From assembly GCF_026239655.1 (NCBI RefSeq), contig NZ_JAPIVO010000004.1:62001-126000 (forward strand): a stretch of DNA of 64,000 nucleotides, in the 5' to 3' direction. The stretch comes from Pedobacter sp. MR2016-24 (lineage in GTDB: Bacteria; Bacteroidota; Bacteroidia; Sphingobacteriales; Sphingobacteriaceae). The position numbers and the translations under genes were made by a program. Below, piece by piece: positions 7,801 to 15,495 of the stretch (positions are counted from its first letter, which is position 1; every line of letters starts with the position of its first letter). Under the pieces are notes generated by a model, which worked only from the letters and a program-made list of their open reading frames with translations, was not told where the DNA came from and ran no database searches.

Positions 7801-8753
7801 GGCTCACGACCAATAATTTTGCCCTTATTAAACTTTATATTCTGATCCGCTTCTGCTCTTTTATCAGCAGAAGCGGATCTTTTTTTTGGGAAGTTCTCCA
7901 GTTGCGGTTGTCCTGCGTCTACCCAGGCAGAAAACCAGTAGGAGCCAATCGCTAAAATGGCCAATTGCATCTGTTTTTCCACCATATTGTTCATTCTCTC
8001 GTGATAGGCCCTGGAATATGCTTCAGAATATTGTTTCATTACCTGTTGATTGCGTTCGCTATAACTATATTTCCTGTCAGCAGGAAACGCACGATTCAAA
8101 TCTGCCTCTGTTAATAGCACACTATCTACGAGTAAATGCGTATGCCTGATAATTTTCCAGGCTTCTTTTAGAGGGTCATTTATATAAATCGCCTTTCCTA
8201 CCAGGTAGTTGTATTTTGAGGCGTATAATTCTGGCAGGCGACTTTCCCAGAAGCCATGTATACCCACCTGATTAGTGAGTTGCCCGTTATGATTCTGAGT
8301 CGTATGCAAAGGAACATGCGCATCACCCAGATAATGCCCCAGATAAGCGGAATTGATTAATATACGCATGGAATCACGCTCTTTCATGGCATTGACAAGT
8401 TTGTAATAACTGCGCTGAATTTGCCAGGGTAAAATACCATTGTTATTCAGTTTCACTAGTCCGTATTTTAACACGGCAGCTTCCCACTTCATGGGAATAC
8501 TATCTATATGGTTTTCGTACACTTCTACATCGAGATAATGCCTCGCAGCCTCAGCTGTATCTGCATATCTTCTTTTGTCGGGGTCTACCGCATGTTCGGT
8601 CACATAAGTAATATTATTTTTATAAAACCTGATCATTCCTGCAGGCAGCGTGAAGACTGCCAGACGATTGATGCGCATGTGGGCAAAGAAACCCCATGAC
8701 CCGGTGACCAATGACAGGATCAAAAGAAGTATAACAATGAAAGGACGTTTCAT
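7797..8753 (-). CDS. Zinc-dependent phospholipase C / S1-P1 nuclease-like protein
   Basis: Exported trinuclear-zinc hydrolase of the PLC/S1-P1 superfamily. The leader ends TGS, and the predicted mature protein would begin WGFFAH (Trp20, His25), matching the N-terminal Trp1/His6 zinc ligands of that fold. Further ligands are visible in AEAARHYLDVEVYE and in YLGHYLGDAHVPLHTTQNH, followed by GIHGFWESRLPELY (HxxxE type). 318 residues, with a charged, disordered C-terminus. Whether it cleaves phospholipids or nucleic acid cannot be decided. The last 30 codons contain the opposing gene's terminator, giving an unusual Lys/Ala/Asp-rich tail that is probably under little constraint. Confidence 0.75.
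   Translation of the reverse strand: MKRPFIVILLLILSLVTGSWGFFAHMRINRLAVFTLPAGMIRFYKNNITYVTEHAVDPDKRRYADTAEAARHYLDVEVYENHIDSIPMKWEAAVLKYGLVKLNNNGILPWQIQRSYYKLVNAMKERDSMRILINSAYLGHYLGDAHVPLHTTQNHNGQLTNQVGIHGFWESRLPELYASKYNYLVGKAIYINDPLKEAWKIIRHTHLLVDSVLLTEADLNRAFPADRKYSYSERNQQVMKQYSEAYSRAYHERMNNMVEKQMQLAILAIGSYWFSAWVDAGQPQLENFPKKRSASADKRAEADQNIKFNKGKIIGREP
7844..7887 (+). terminator. Intrinsic terminator of the DedA gene, inside the opposing CDS
   Basis: Perfect 13-base inverted repeat, GATCCGCTTCTGC (7844-7856) with GCAGAAGCGGATC (7867-7879), loop of 10 bases, then eight T residues (7880-7887). The polarity of the T run fits transcription from the DedA gene on the plus strand. It lies wholly within the 3' coding end of the convergent phospholipase-like gene. 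Confidence 0.85.
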
Positions 8754-8786
8754 TGCCTAATTTATCAGGAAAGCAGATTAAGATGG

Positions 8787-9884
8787 TTAATTATTTTTTA
8801 ATTCTTTACGATGCAGGTTGAAAACCCATAAAACTATATCCTGGTAGCTATCTGTACCTTTTACCTGATTGTTAATTTTAAGGAATTTGTCCAGCGCTAC
8901 ATTCATATAAGCAGACATGTCGCCATTATATTGCATCCAGAATTCACGTTCTTTCCGAAAGTCATTGAGTGTAGCTGCATTGATTTTTTTATAAAGTATT
9001 TCAAAATCCTCAGGAGATTTCATCCGCATCTCAAAGAGCACGCTTCTTAAAATATTGTAATTACCCGAATACTGAAAGTCTACATCGGTACTATTTGTAC
9101 TGACCATATAACCTATCAGGTTTGCTTCATCTTCTCTCGCTATACCCAGCTGGTGGGATATTTCGTGGCATGCTACAAACGGTAAAGTAAATTCGGGCAG
9201 TCTCATATTTATGTTTGCCTCGCCGGAGGGTGGACAGTAATAACCTTCGATACCTATTTTAGTAATGAGCCAGCTGAATAAAACTGGTTTTAAAGCAGGG
9301 GATCTGTAATTGAAAAATGGATTTAATTTTACCATTTTATCATATGCTTTCTTGGATCCGGCTGCTAATCCGGCTGCTGTATAAACTTTCTTCCCCTGAT
9401 GATCAGGCTGGCTGGCCTTGATCTGATTCACACGTTTAATCAGGAAATCACCTAAGGCTACAAGATCTTTTGTAGTATATTTTTCATCACTTATACCTAA
9501 TCTGCCGGTGATAGAAGGTCTGGAATAATTAAGTCCCCATAACAGTTTAAAAACGATATAAAGGATGAGCATAAAGTTAACAGGCTGGATCAGGAGTGTT
9601 TTATTTGATTTGCCGCCGAAATATTTTTTTGTTGTAATCAGCTTTTTTACCGCCCTGAAAATAGAAAACAGCACATACCCTACAAGGGCCAGATACATGA
9701 AGTCGCCCAGGGCAAAAGGGAACACTGAACTGATCAGTCTTTGTGCAACAGCACTCAACTGGTAAAAACCATCGGAGTACAAAAATTCAACAGCATTGCT
9801 GCTCATTCCAAACAGGAAAATCAGCAATGCTATGGCAAATAATATTGCCGTTTTTTTAAGTTGAGTTCTGATTTCAGGAGCCAT
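8787..9884 (-). CDS. DUF3810 membrane metallopeptidase-like protein
   Basis: Member of the DUF3810 family found in Bacteroidota and Firmicutes, predicted to be a membrane-bound gluzincin-type protein. 365 residues: three hydrophobic helices in the first 115 residues, then a soluble domain with the zinc-binding helix ACHEISHQLGIAREDEANL (HEISH at about 240-244, second-helix glutamates near 251-253). The neighbouring segment YYCPPSGEANIN resembles the conserved strand before the HExxH helix. Function is unknown; cell-envelope proteolysis is an inference. It lies 14 bases downstream of the dihydroorotase gene on the same strand and is probably cotranscribed with it. Confidence 0.8.
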   Translation of the reverse strand: MAPEIRTQLKKTAILFAIALLIFLFGMSSNAVEFLYSDGFYQLSAVAQRLISSVFPFALGDFMYLALVGYVLFSIFRAVKKLITTKKYFGGKSNKTLLIQPVNFMLILYIVFKLLWGLNYSRPSITGRLGISDEKYTTKDLVALGDFLIKRVNQIKASQPDHQGKKVYTAAGLAAGSKKAYDKMVKLNPFFNYRSPALKPVLFSWLITKIGIEGYYCPPSGEANINMRLPEFTLPFVACHEISHQLGIAREDEANLIGYMVSTNSTDVDFQYSGNYNILRSVLFEMRMKSPEDFEILYKKINAATLNDFRKEREFWMQYNGDMSAYMNVALDKFLKINNQVKGTDSYQDIVLWVFNLHRKELKNN

Positions 9885-9897
9885 CTGCTGTGGAGGT

Positions 9898-11232
9898 TTA
9901 GCGGTTAAATGCTAGTCTCTTTCCTGTTTCATTAGTCATAAATTTACCCTTATAATAAGCAAGATTACCCGAAATGAATGTATGTGTGATGTCTGCTTTA
10001 AAAGTCTGACCTTCAAAAGGTGACCAGCCGCATTTATAGAGAATATTGGTTCTGGTAACCTTAACGGGATCGTTTAGGTCAACCAATACCAGGTCTGCCC
10101 AATAACCTTCCCTGATAAAACCTCTTCTGTCTATCTGAAAACAGGTAGCCACATTGTGTGCTGTCTTTTCAACAATTTGTTCTAAAGAGATTTTTCCATC
10201 GTGGTACATTTCCAGCAATGCAGATAAGGCATGTTGTACCAGTGGACCTCCCGATGGTGCCTGTAAATAGGGTAATGCTTTTTCTTCTATGGTATGTGGT
10301 GCGTGATCTGTTGCAATTACATCAATATGGCCATCCAGTACGCCTTTTAAAATCGCAGCTTTGTCCAATGCTGTTTTTACTGCAGGGTTCCATTTAATCA
10401 GGTTGCCTTTCTCAGTATAGTCGTGGTCATCAAACCAAAGATGATGCACACAAGCTTCGGCAGTAATTCTCTTGTCAATCAGCGGCGTTACAGCATCAAA
10501 TAAGGCTACTTCTTTCGCTGTAGAGATATGGAGAATATGTAATCTTGTATTGTGTTTTTTAGCCAGGGAAACTGCCATAGAAGAAGAGAGGTAACAAGCT
10601 TCTGCCGAACGGATCAGCGGATGCATGTCTATAGTGATGTTTTCACCATATTTTTCTTTATAGGCAGCCATATTACGCTGAATAGTCATTTCATCTTCGC
10701 AGTGTGTGGCAACAAGCATAGGTGCTTTACTAAAGATATTTTCCAGCACCTGTTCATTATCTACCAGCATATTTCCTGTAGATGAACCCATAAATACTTT
10801 GATCCCACAAACATTTGCAGGATCTGTCTTCAGCACTTCCTCAATGTTATTGTTGGAGGCACCCATGAAAAAAGAGTAGTTGGCGAGCGACATTTCTGAG
10901 GCAATCTCATATTTATCTGCCAGTAATTCCTGTGTCAGCGTATTTGGAACCGTGTTCGGCATTTCCATAAAGGAAGTAATTCCTCCTGCTACAGCTGCCA
11001 TGCTTTCAGAAAAGATATCCGCTTTATGTGTTAATCCCGGTTCACGGAAATGCACCTGGTCATCTATCATCCCCGGTAGCAAATGCAGACCTTCTGCATT
11101 GATCTCCTGATCTGCCTTACGGTCTATCACAGGGTTAATTTCTTCAATAAATCCGTCTTTTATATAGACATCAGCAACGAATGTTTTGCCTTCATTGACA
11201 AGTGTTGCGCCTTTGATAAGGATGGTTTTCAT
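9898..11232 (-). CDS. pyrC: Dihydroorotase (class I type)
   Basis: Cyclises N-carbamoyl-aspartate to dihydroorotate in pyrimidine synthesis. From the ATG at 11232 it is 444 residues; a GTG at 11256 would add eight residues but would place the promoter box inside the gene. Metal-centre elements: IDDQVHFREPG (first His of the usual HxH is Gln, as in related Bacteroidota enzymes as far as I recall), the lysine in GIKVFMGSSTGN, THCEDE, LHILHISTA and ATDHAPH. This contrasts with the second homologue in the window (51761-53026), which has lost most of these. Divergent from the DEAD-box gene across a palindrome-rich spacer. Confidence 0.92.
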   Translation of the reverse strand: MKTILIKGATLVNEGKTFVADVYIKDGFIEEINPVIDRKADQEINAEGLHLLPGMIDDQVHFREPGLTHKADIFSESMAAVAGGITSFMEMPNTVPNTLTQELLADKYEIASEMSLANYSFFMGASNNNIEEVLKTDPANVCGIKVFMGSSTGNMLVDNEQVLENIFSKAPMLVATHCEDEMTIQRNMAAYKEKYGENITIDMHPLIRSAEACYLSSSMAVSLAKKHNTRLHILHISTAKEVALFDAVTPLIDKRITAEACVHHLWFDDHDYTEKGNLIKWNPAVKTALDKAAILKGVLDGHIDVIATDHAPHTIEEKALPYLQAPSGGPLVQHALSALLEMYHDGKISLEQIVEKTAHNVATCFQIDRRGFIREGYWADLVLVDLNDPVKVTRTNILYKCGWSPFEGQTFKADITHTFISGNLAYYKGKFMTNETGKRLAFNR

Positions 11233-11237
11233 GGTGC

Positions 11238-11245
11238 CAAATCTA
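11238..11245 (-). promoter_or_regulatory. Candidate -7 box of pyrC, abutting the start codon
   Basis: TAGATTTG on the minus strand matches TAnnTTTG and ends 5 bases before the ATG at 11232. If used, the transcript would start at or within a base or two of the start codon (leaderless). This also argues against the GTG start at 11256. Confidence 0.45.
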
Positions 11246-11288
11246 TGATTTTTCACTAATAATTAATCGTTTTTTATAGGTTATGAAG

Positions 11289-11354
11289 CGATCATGATCT
11301 TTTTATTGCTGTTAGTGAGCTGTAAGATCATGATCGAGTCCTCAATGATGAGGA
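11289..11354. promoter_or_regulatory. Paired GATCATGATC palindromes plus small hairpin in divergent promoter region
   Basis: CGATCATGATCTT (11289-11301) and its exact inverse AAGATCATGATCG (11324-11336) flank a 22-base spacer; each arm contains the self-palindrome GATCATGATC, repeated 36 bases apart. A second hairpin, TCCTCA/TGAGGA (11339-11354), follows. Since the flanking genes pyrC and the helicase diverge, a terminator role is unlikely; operator sites for a dimeric regulator or a structured 5' region are possible. Confidence 0.5.
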
Positions 11355-11414
11355 TAAGAGAATAATCATCATTCGGTTAATTTTGTTTTTACCCTTCGCT
11401 AATACAGATTATAG

Positions 11415-11422
11415 TATATTTG
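11415..11422 (+). promoter_or_regulatory. Candidate -7 box of the DEAD-box helicase gene
   Basis: TATATTTG, a perfect TAnnTTTG match followed by C, ends 4 bases before the ATG at 11427, predicting a leaderless or nearly leaderless message. No TTG at a canonical -33 distance is visible. Confidence 0.5.
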
Positions 11423-11426
11423 CAAA

Positions 11427-12764
11427 ATGCCAAAAACATTTGAAGAGTTTAACCTGAACAGACAGATTTTAAATGCTGTAGCTGATGCAGGTTTTACAGT
11501 TGCGACTCCTATACAAGAAAAAGCAATTGCACCTGTGCTATCCGGACAGGATATTTTTGGTATCGCTGAAACCGGGACGGGGAAAACGGCTGCCTATGTT
11601 TTGCCGATATTAATGCAGTTAAAATATGCTCAGGGTGATGCCGCGAGAGCTTTAATTCTGGCGCCCACACGCGAGCTGGCCATGCAGATTGCAGAACACG
11701 TGAAAATTTTCTCTAAATATACAGATCTGCGTTCAGTAGTTGTTTTTGGTGGAATCGGACCGAAAACACAGATCGAACAGATAAAAGCCGGGGTAGATAT
11801 TATCATTGCTACACCAGGTAGATTCCTTGATATTTATTTAGCTGGTCATATCAATACGCAGTATCTGAAGTTCCTGGTACTGGATGAAGCAGATAAAATG
11901 ATGGACATGGGCTTTATTGGTTCGATCCACAGGATCCTCGAAATTGTACCGCGCAGAAGACAAAACCTGCTTTTCTCGGCTACGATGAGTGAACTCGTAC
12001 ATAAAATAGCGGGTGACTTTCTTAAAAATCCTACCATTATTGAAGTGGGTGAACAGGCAACCCCTGCACAGACAGTTACTCAGGTATTGTATGATGTGCC
12101 CAACTTCAAGACTAAAATCAATCTCCTGCAACATCTGCTGAAGAACGATGTGGATTTTAAGAGGTTAATGATCTTCTGTAAAACCAAGACCGTAGCAGAC
12201 AATATCCATAGCTTTATCGAGCGCCGCTTTGGTGCCGAAGCCGTACGTGTTATTCATGCCAATAAAGGTCAGAATACCAGGATCAACTCTATCAACGCTT
12301 TTAAAGAAGGTAACCTCCGTGTTCTTGTGGCTACAGATGTGGCCTCAAGAGGGATTGATGTTGCTGAAGTAAGTCATGTGATTAATTTTGATGTACCCAT
12401 CATCATTGAAGATTATGTTCACCGTATCGGCCGTACTGGTCGTGCTTATGCTAAAGGCGATGCCATTACCTTCTGTACTGATGCAGAGAGATATTATATC
12501 AAAAAGATTGAGAAACTGATGCGTCAGAGCATTCCGGTGATTCCGGTTCCTGAGGAAGTATTTATAGAAGAAACTCCTTACGAAGAGCGTCAGTATATTG
12601 CGAGGGAGATTGATAACCAGAAGCGTAAAGACGATCCTGATTTTAAAGGTGCCTTCCATGAGAAAAAACATGCTGCTGCTATTGCTGCTTCAGCTGCCGC
12701 TGCTGCGAAGAAAAAAATGGATAAAACACCAGCCTGGAAGAAGAGGAAATTCAAAAAAACATAA
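11427..12764 (+). CDS. DEAD-box ATP-dependent RNA helicase
   Basis: RNA helicase of the RhlE/DeaD type that remodels structured RNA during ribosome assembly, decay or cold adaptation. 445 residues with the complete motif set: Q-motif region FTVATPIQEKAI, motif I AETGTGKT, PTRELA, GG, TPGR, VLDEADKMMDMG, SAT, then in domain 2 FCKTK, ATDVASRGID and HRIGRTGRA. The last 60 residues are Lys- and Ala-rich and likely disordered, as in RhlE-like proteins that use a basic tail to bind RNA. Paralogue assignment is not certain. A TTG-initiated small gene starts 2 bases after the stop. Confidence 0.93.
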   Translation: MPKTFEEFNLNRQILNAVADAGFTVATPIQEKAIAPVLSGQDIFGIAETGTGKTAAYVLPILMQLKYAQGDAARALILAPTRELAMQIAEHVKIFSKYTDLRSVVVFGGIGPKTQIEQIKAGVDIIIATPGRFLDIYLAGHINTQYLKFLVLDEADKMMDMGFIGSIHRILEIVPRRRQNLLFSATMSELVHKIAGDFLKNPTIIEVGEQATPAQTVTQVLYDVPNFKTKINLLQHLLKNDVDFKRLMIFCKTKTVADNIHSFIERRFGAEAVRVIHANKGQNTRINSINAFKEGNLRVLVATDVASRGIDVAEVSHVINFDVPIIIEDYVHRIGRTGRAYAKGDAITFCTDAERYYIKKIEKLMRQSIPVIPVPEEVFIEETPYEERQYIAREIDNQKRKDDPDFKGAFHEKKHAAAIAASAAAAAKKKMDKTPAWKKRKFKKT

Positions 12765-12766
12765 CG

Positions 12767-13036
12767 TTGAAACTAACACCACTTAATATTGTAAGCGCTA
12801 TATGCCTGGTTACGGGGATTATGATGGTCATTCAACCTGCCACTGTCAATCCCGCCTATTCGGGAATGAATATTTTATGGGCGGGCTTATGTATTTTAAC
12901 TGCAATAATTGCTTTCATCTCAGATCTAATTTTCCGGAAGTTTATACCTTTACTTCGTAAAATATGGATAGTAGAAGGTATGCTTATCCTGATCACAATA
13001 GTGCTGATGCTAATTTTACGAAGCACAATAGCTTAA
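12767..13036 (+). CDS. Small membrane protein of unknown function, 89 aa
   Basis: Unrecognised 89-residue protein with three strong hydrophobic segments (about 7-24, 32-50 and 66-84) joined by short loops; a basic loop RKFIPLLRK precedes the third. It begins with TTG two bases after the helicase stop, which suggests translation coupled to the helicase, and ends 23 bases before gldC. No motif points to a function. It is more likely real than a chance frame because the spacing is tight and the hydrophobic pattern is regular. Confidence 0.6.
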   Translation: MKLTPLNIVSAICLVTGIMMVIQPATVNPAYSGMNILWAGLCILTAIIAFISDLIFRKFIPLLRKIWIVEGMLILITIVLMLILRSTIA

Positions 13037-13059
13037 TTTTAAAAGACAATCAATAAATA

Positions 13060-13395
13060 ATGAAGACAGCGGAAATTAAAATAACAGTAGAATTAGATGA
13101 TAATAATGTACCTGAAAACCTGTTATGGGAATCTACAGATGCAGAAACGCAGGATAAAGTGCCCGTGAAATCTATGATGCTGGCTTTATGGGATCACAAT
13201 TATAAAAACTCTATGCGTATTGATTTATGGACTAAGGATATGCCCGTAGATGAAATGAAAAGGTTTTTTTATGAGACTTTGCAAACGATGGGAGATAGTT
13301 TCTTAAAGGCAACTGGTGAAAAACTGATCATTGAAGATTTGCGTGACTATTGTGCACATTTTGCTGATAAAATGGGAATAGATCCCGGAAAGTAA
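13060..13395 (+). CDS. gldC: Gliding motility protein GldC
   Basis: Small cytoplasmic protein of 111 residues matching GldC, which in Flavobacterium supports gliding but is not strictly essential. The sequence shows KITVELDDNNVPENLLWEST, the central MLALWDHNYKNSMRIDLWTKDMPVDEMKRF (split by one strand turn) and the C-terminal FADKMGI. Length matches the family. GldC is widespread in non-gliding Bacteroidota and its biochemical role is unknown. It is the last gene of the helicase group; its stop is followed within 4 bases by the first copy of a repeated stem-loop element. Confidence 0.88.
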   Translation: MKTAEIKITVELDDNNVPENLLWESTDAETQDKVPVKSMMLALWDHNYKNSMRIDLWTKDMPVDEMKRFFYETLQTMGDSFLKATGEKLIIEDLRDYCAHFADKMGIDPGK

Positions 13396-13398
13396 CAA

Positions 13399-13480
13399 GA
13401 TAAAACCTGCATAAGCTTAGCGCTTACAATGAGATGAATAAAGCTTCTGCAAGCTCATAACCTTTAAAAACATATATTCT
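13399..13480 (+). repeat. MKPA-type repeat, copy 1 (82 bp)
   Basis: First of two tandem copies; copy 2 starts at 13481 with an offset of 82 bases. Contains the stem TGCATAAGCTT (13408-13418) paired with AAGCTTCTGCA (13441-13451), one T/C mismatch, and ends with TATATTCTG. Where other copies read ATGAAACCTGCATAA, this one reads ATAAAACC, so its tiny ORF has lost the start codon. Confidence 0.75.
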
Positions 13481-13566
13481 GATGAAACCTGCATAAGCTT
13501 ACCGTCTATAAAAGAGATGAACAAAGCTTCTGCAAGCTCATAACCTTTAAAAAACAATATATTCTG
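13481..13566 (+). repeat. MKPA-type repeat, copy 2 (86 bp), abutting the next gene
   Basis: Near-identical to copy 1. It contains the tiny ORF ATG AAA CCT GCA TAA (13482-13496 region), the stem TGCATAAGCTT (13490-13500) / AAGCTTCTGCA (13524-13534) and the tail AGCTCATAACCTTTAAA...TTCTG, directly followed by the ATGAAA of the gene at 13567. The repeat junction thus falls at ATGAAA, shared by the tiny ORF and the real gene. Confidence 0.75.
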
Positions 13567-13974
13567 ATGAAAATTCAAGGTGTTATTGGTGCTGTAATTA
13601 TGGCCGCTGGTGGATTATGTCCACTCGTACATGTCCCGGTTATGGGTAACTGGAATTATTTTGGTATTGACCCCGTAATGGGTGGAATATTTTACCTGAT
13701 CGTGGTGCTCGCACTACGGTCAGCTGTTTACGATAGGGTAGGCATGTCCCGTTTTTGCGGATGGGCGGCCATTGTTTTCATGCTGCTTACGCTTGCTGCA
13801 GTATGGTTTAAGTCGCACGACTATTTCAGTTTTATTCATTTCAAAAGCCTGATCAATCTTGCATCGGGTATGGTGAAATACAAATGGGGTTGGTTTGTGA
13901 TCCTTGCAGGAGCGCTGGCTTTGATTACAGTGAAAAAAACTTCAATTCCATATGCAGTTAATACAGGAAGTTAG
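13567..13974 (+). CDS. Hypothetical membrane protein, 135 aa, upstream of ccmB
   Basis: Unrecognised protein of 135 residues with about four hydrophobic helices: residues 5-25, 38-52, 62-80 and 112-130. Loops are short, with the motif GIDPVMGGIFYL in the second segment. It overlaps the start of ccmB by 23 bases, which ties it to the cytochrome c maturation genes by translation, although no heme-binding motif is visible. Two tandem copies of a stem-loop repeat lie immediately upstream, so its start codon sits at a repeat boundary. A role in heme export or simple co-expression are both possible. Confidence 0.65.
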   Translation: MKIQGVIGAVIMAAGGLCPLVHVPVMGNWNYFGIDPVMGGIFYLIVVLALRSAVYDRVGMSRFCGWAAIVFMLLTLAAVWFKSHDYFSFIHFKSLINLASGMVKYKWGWFVILAGALALITVKKTSIPYAVNTGS

Positions 13975-14611
13975 GTATCTGATTAAAAAAGAACTGCTGT
14001 TAGAATGGCGTTCAAAATATGCCTTAAACGGCGTAGTACTTTATGTAGTTTCTACCGTATTTGTATGCTTTCTTTCCTTTGTGTCGCTTAGGGGTATCAC
14101 CTGGAACGCACTGTTCTGGATCATTATGTTATTTGCATCAATTAATACTGTTTCCAAGAGTTTTCTGCAGGAAAGTAAGGGCAGGCAATTATACATCTAT
14201 ACCATTGCAAGCCCCCTGGCACTCATTATCTCAAAGACCATATACAATGTCTTCCTGATGTTGCTTGTCACACTAATTGCCCTGTTCTTTTATACGCTGG
14301 TATTTGATTATGTACCGGAAGACCTTGGCCTCTATATTCTGGCAACTATATTAGGAAGCCTGAGTTTCTCCACTATATTTACAATGATATCCGCAATAGC
14401 TTCAAAAGCGGGTAATGGGGGTATGCTGATGGCCATTTTAAGTTTCCCCGTGATTATACCAGTGATCACTGTGCTGGTTAAACTGACTAAAAATGCTGTG
14501 GATGGGCTGGACAGAAGTGTCAGTTTAGATGAAATAGGCATTCTTTTAATCATAAATGTACTGGTAGCGGCATTTTCTTTACTCTTATTCCCTTATTTGT
14601 GGCGTGATTAA
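13952..14611 (+). CDS. ccmB: Heme exporter protein B (cytochrome c maturation)
   Basis: Permease of the CcmABCD complex, which with CcmC loads heme onto the chaperone CcmE at the outer face of the inner membrane. 219 residues with six predicted helices; the N-terminal LIKKELLLEWRSKYALNG, the loop FLQESKGRQLYIYTIASP and the C-terminal SLLLFPYLWRD are typical of CcmB. The start overlaps the preceding small membrane gene. The partner ATPase CcmA is not next to it and no obvious ccmA occurs in the window, so it must be encoded elsewhere. Confidence 0.88.
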   Translation: MQLIQEVRYLIKKELLLEWRSKYALNGVVLYVVSTVFVCFLSFVSLRGITWNALFWIIMLFASINTVSKSFLQESKGRQLYIYTIASPLALIISKTIYNVFLMLLVTLIALFFYTLVFDYVPEDLGLYILATILGSLSFSTIFTMISAIASKAGNGGMLMAILSFPVIIPVITVLVKLTKNAVDGLDRSVSLDEIGILLIINVLVAAFSLLLFPYLWRD

Positions 14612-14655
14612 GCACGATTTACACGAATCTTGCATAAAATATATAAAGCTTTATT

Positions 14656-14663
14656 TACCTTTG
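14656..14663 (+). promoter_or_regulatory. Candidate -7 box of ccmC
   Basis: TACCTTTG matches TAnnTTTG in the 107-base gap between ccmB and ccmC. A TTG lies at 14630-14632, 23 bases before it, rather far for the -33 element. The ATG of ccmC is 55 bases downstream. Confidence 0.4.
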
Positions 14664-14718
14664 TCGACGCAAAATAAATCTGATAAAAGATTTGTATTTG
14701 CTTCTTAAAACTGAAAGA

Positions 14719-15375
14719 ATGTATAAATCCTGGTGGAAAATTTTAGGCGCAGTACTGGTAGTGTATTCAACTATTTTTGGCTTTTTGTCGCCGGTCCCTG
14801 CTTTACCTATCCTGCATCAGGGAATCAGGAACCTTTACTTCCACGTACCCATGTGGTTCAGTATGATTGTTCTTTTTACGATATCAGTTGTGCAGAGTAT
14901 CAAATATTTAAGCAATAGTAATCAGGAGAATGACCTTAAAGCTGTTCAAAGCGTTAATGCGGGCATTATCTTTGGTATGCTGGGTATTATCACTGGCGCG
15001 GTATGGGCCAGGTTTACCTGGGGACAGGCCTGGAGTTTTGATGTAAAACAAAACTTTGCAGCAATTGCGATGTTACTTTATTTCGCCTATCTGGTGTTAC
15101 GAAATGCGATTGATGAGGAACAAAAGAGAGCCAAGATTTCAGCTATCTATAACATCTTTGCATTTCCGATGATGGTCGTGCTGCTTTTCGTGCTGCCCAG
15201 ATTATCAGATTCCCTGCATCCGGGTAATGGTGGGAATCCGGGATTTAATTCATATGATCTGGATAGCCGCATGCGCATGGTATTTTATCCTGCTTGTCTT
15301 GGCTGGATCCTGATCGGCTATTGGATTTATACCCTTCTGTTCAGAGTGTCTGCCCTTGAAAATAAAGCGCATTAA
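14719..15375 (+). CDS. ccmC: Cytochrome c biogenesis protein CcmC (heme handling)
   Basis: Membrane protein that attaches heme to CcmE. Using the ATG at 14719 (an in-frame TTG at 14692 would add nine residues) gives 218 residues with six hydrophobic helices. The conserved periplasmic histidine segment NLYFHVPMWF and the tryptophan-rich heme-binding loop WARFTWGQAWSFDVKQ, a diverged WWD motif, identify the family. A second conserved histidine is seen in SDSLHPG. Length is close to other CcmC proteins. A partial and a full copy of the repeat found before 13567 lie directly downstream, ahead of the ccmD-like gene. Confidence 0.88.
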   Translation: MYKSWWKILGAVLVVYSTIFGFLSPVPALPILHQGIRNLYFHVPMWFSMIVLFTISVVQSIKYLSNSNQENDLKAVQSVNAGIIFGMLGIITGAVWARFTWGQAWSFDVKQNFAAIAMLLYFAYLVLRNAIDEEQKRAKISAIYNIFAFPMMVVLLFVLPRLSDSLHPGNGGNPGFNSYDLDSRMRMVFYPACLGWILIGYWIYTLLFRVSALENKAH

Positions 15376-15378
15376 TAC

Positions 15379-15414
15379 AAGCTTAATTACCTATAAAGAT
15401 CAAATAAATAACCT
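15379..15414 (+). repeat. MKPA-type repeat, partial copy (tail only)
   Basis: CAAGCTTAATTACCTATAAAGATCAAATAAATAACCT closely resembles the tail of the full copy at 15415-15495 (written here in part: AGCTTCATGACCTATAAA). It precedes the ATGAAA of that full copy, so the tail is present twice, as expected from a duplication whose junction is ATGAAA. Confidence 0.6.
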
Positions 15415-15495
15415 ATGAAACCTGCATAAGTTTACGCAAAACAATAACTAGCCTTATGCAAGCTTCATGACCTATAAATATCAAATAAACAACTT
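15415..15495 (+). repeat. MKPA-type repeat, copy 3 (81 bp), abutting ccmD-like gene
   Basis: Starts with ATG AAA CCT GCA TAA (15415-15429). The stem is TGCATAAG (15423-15430) with CTTATGCA (15453-15460), now perfect where copies 1 and 2 have one mismatch; the loop sequence is different. The tail runs into the ATG at 15496. Same arrangement as the tandem copies 1.9 kb upstream. Confidence 0.7.
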
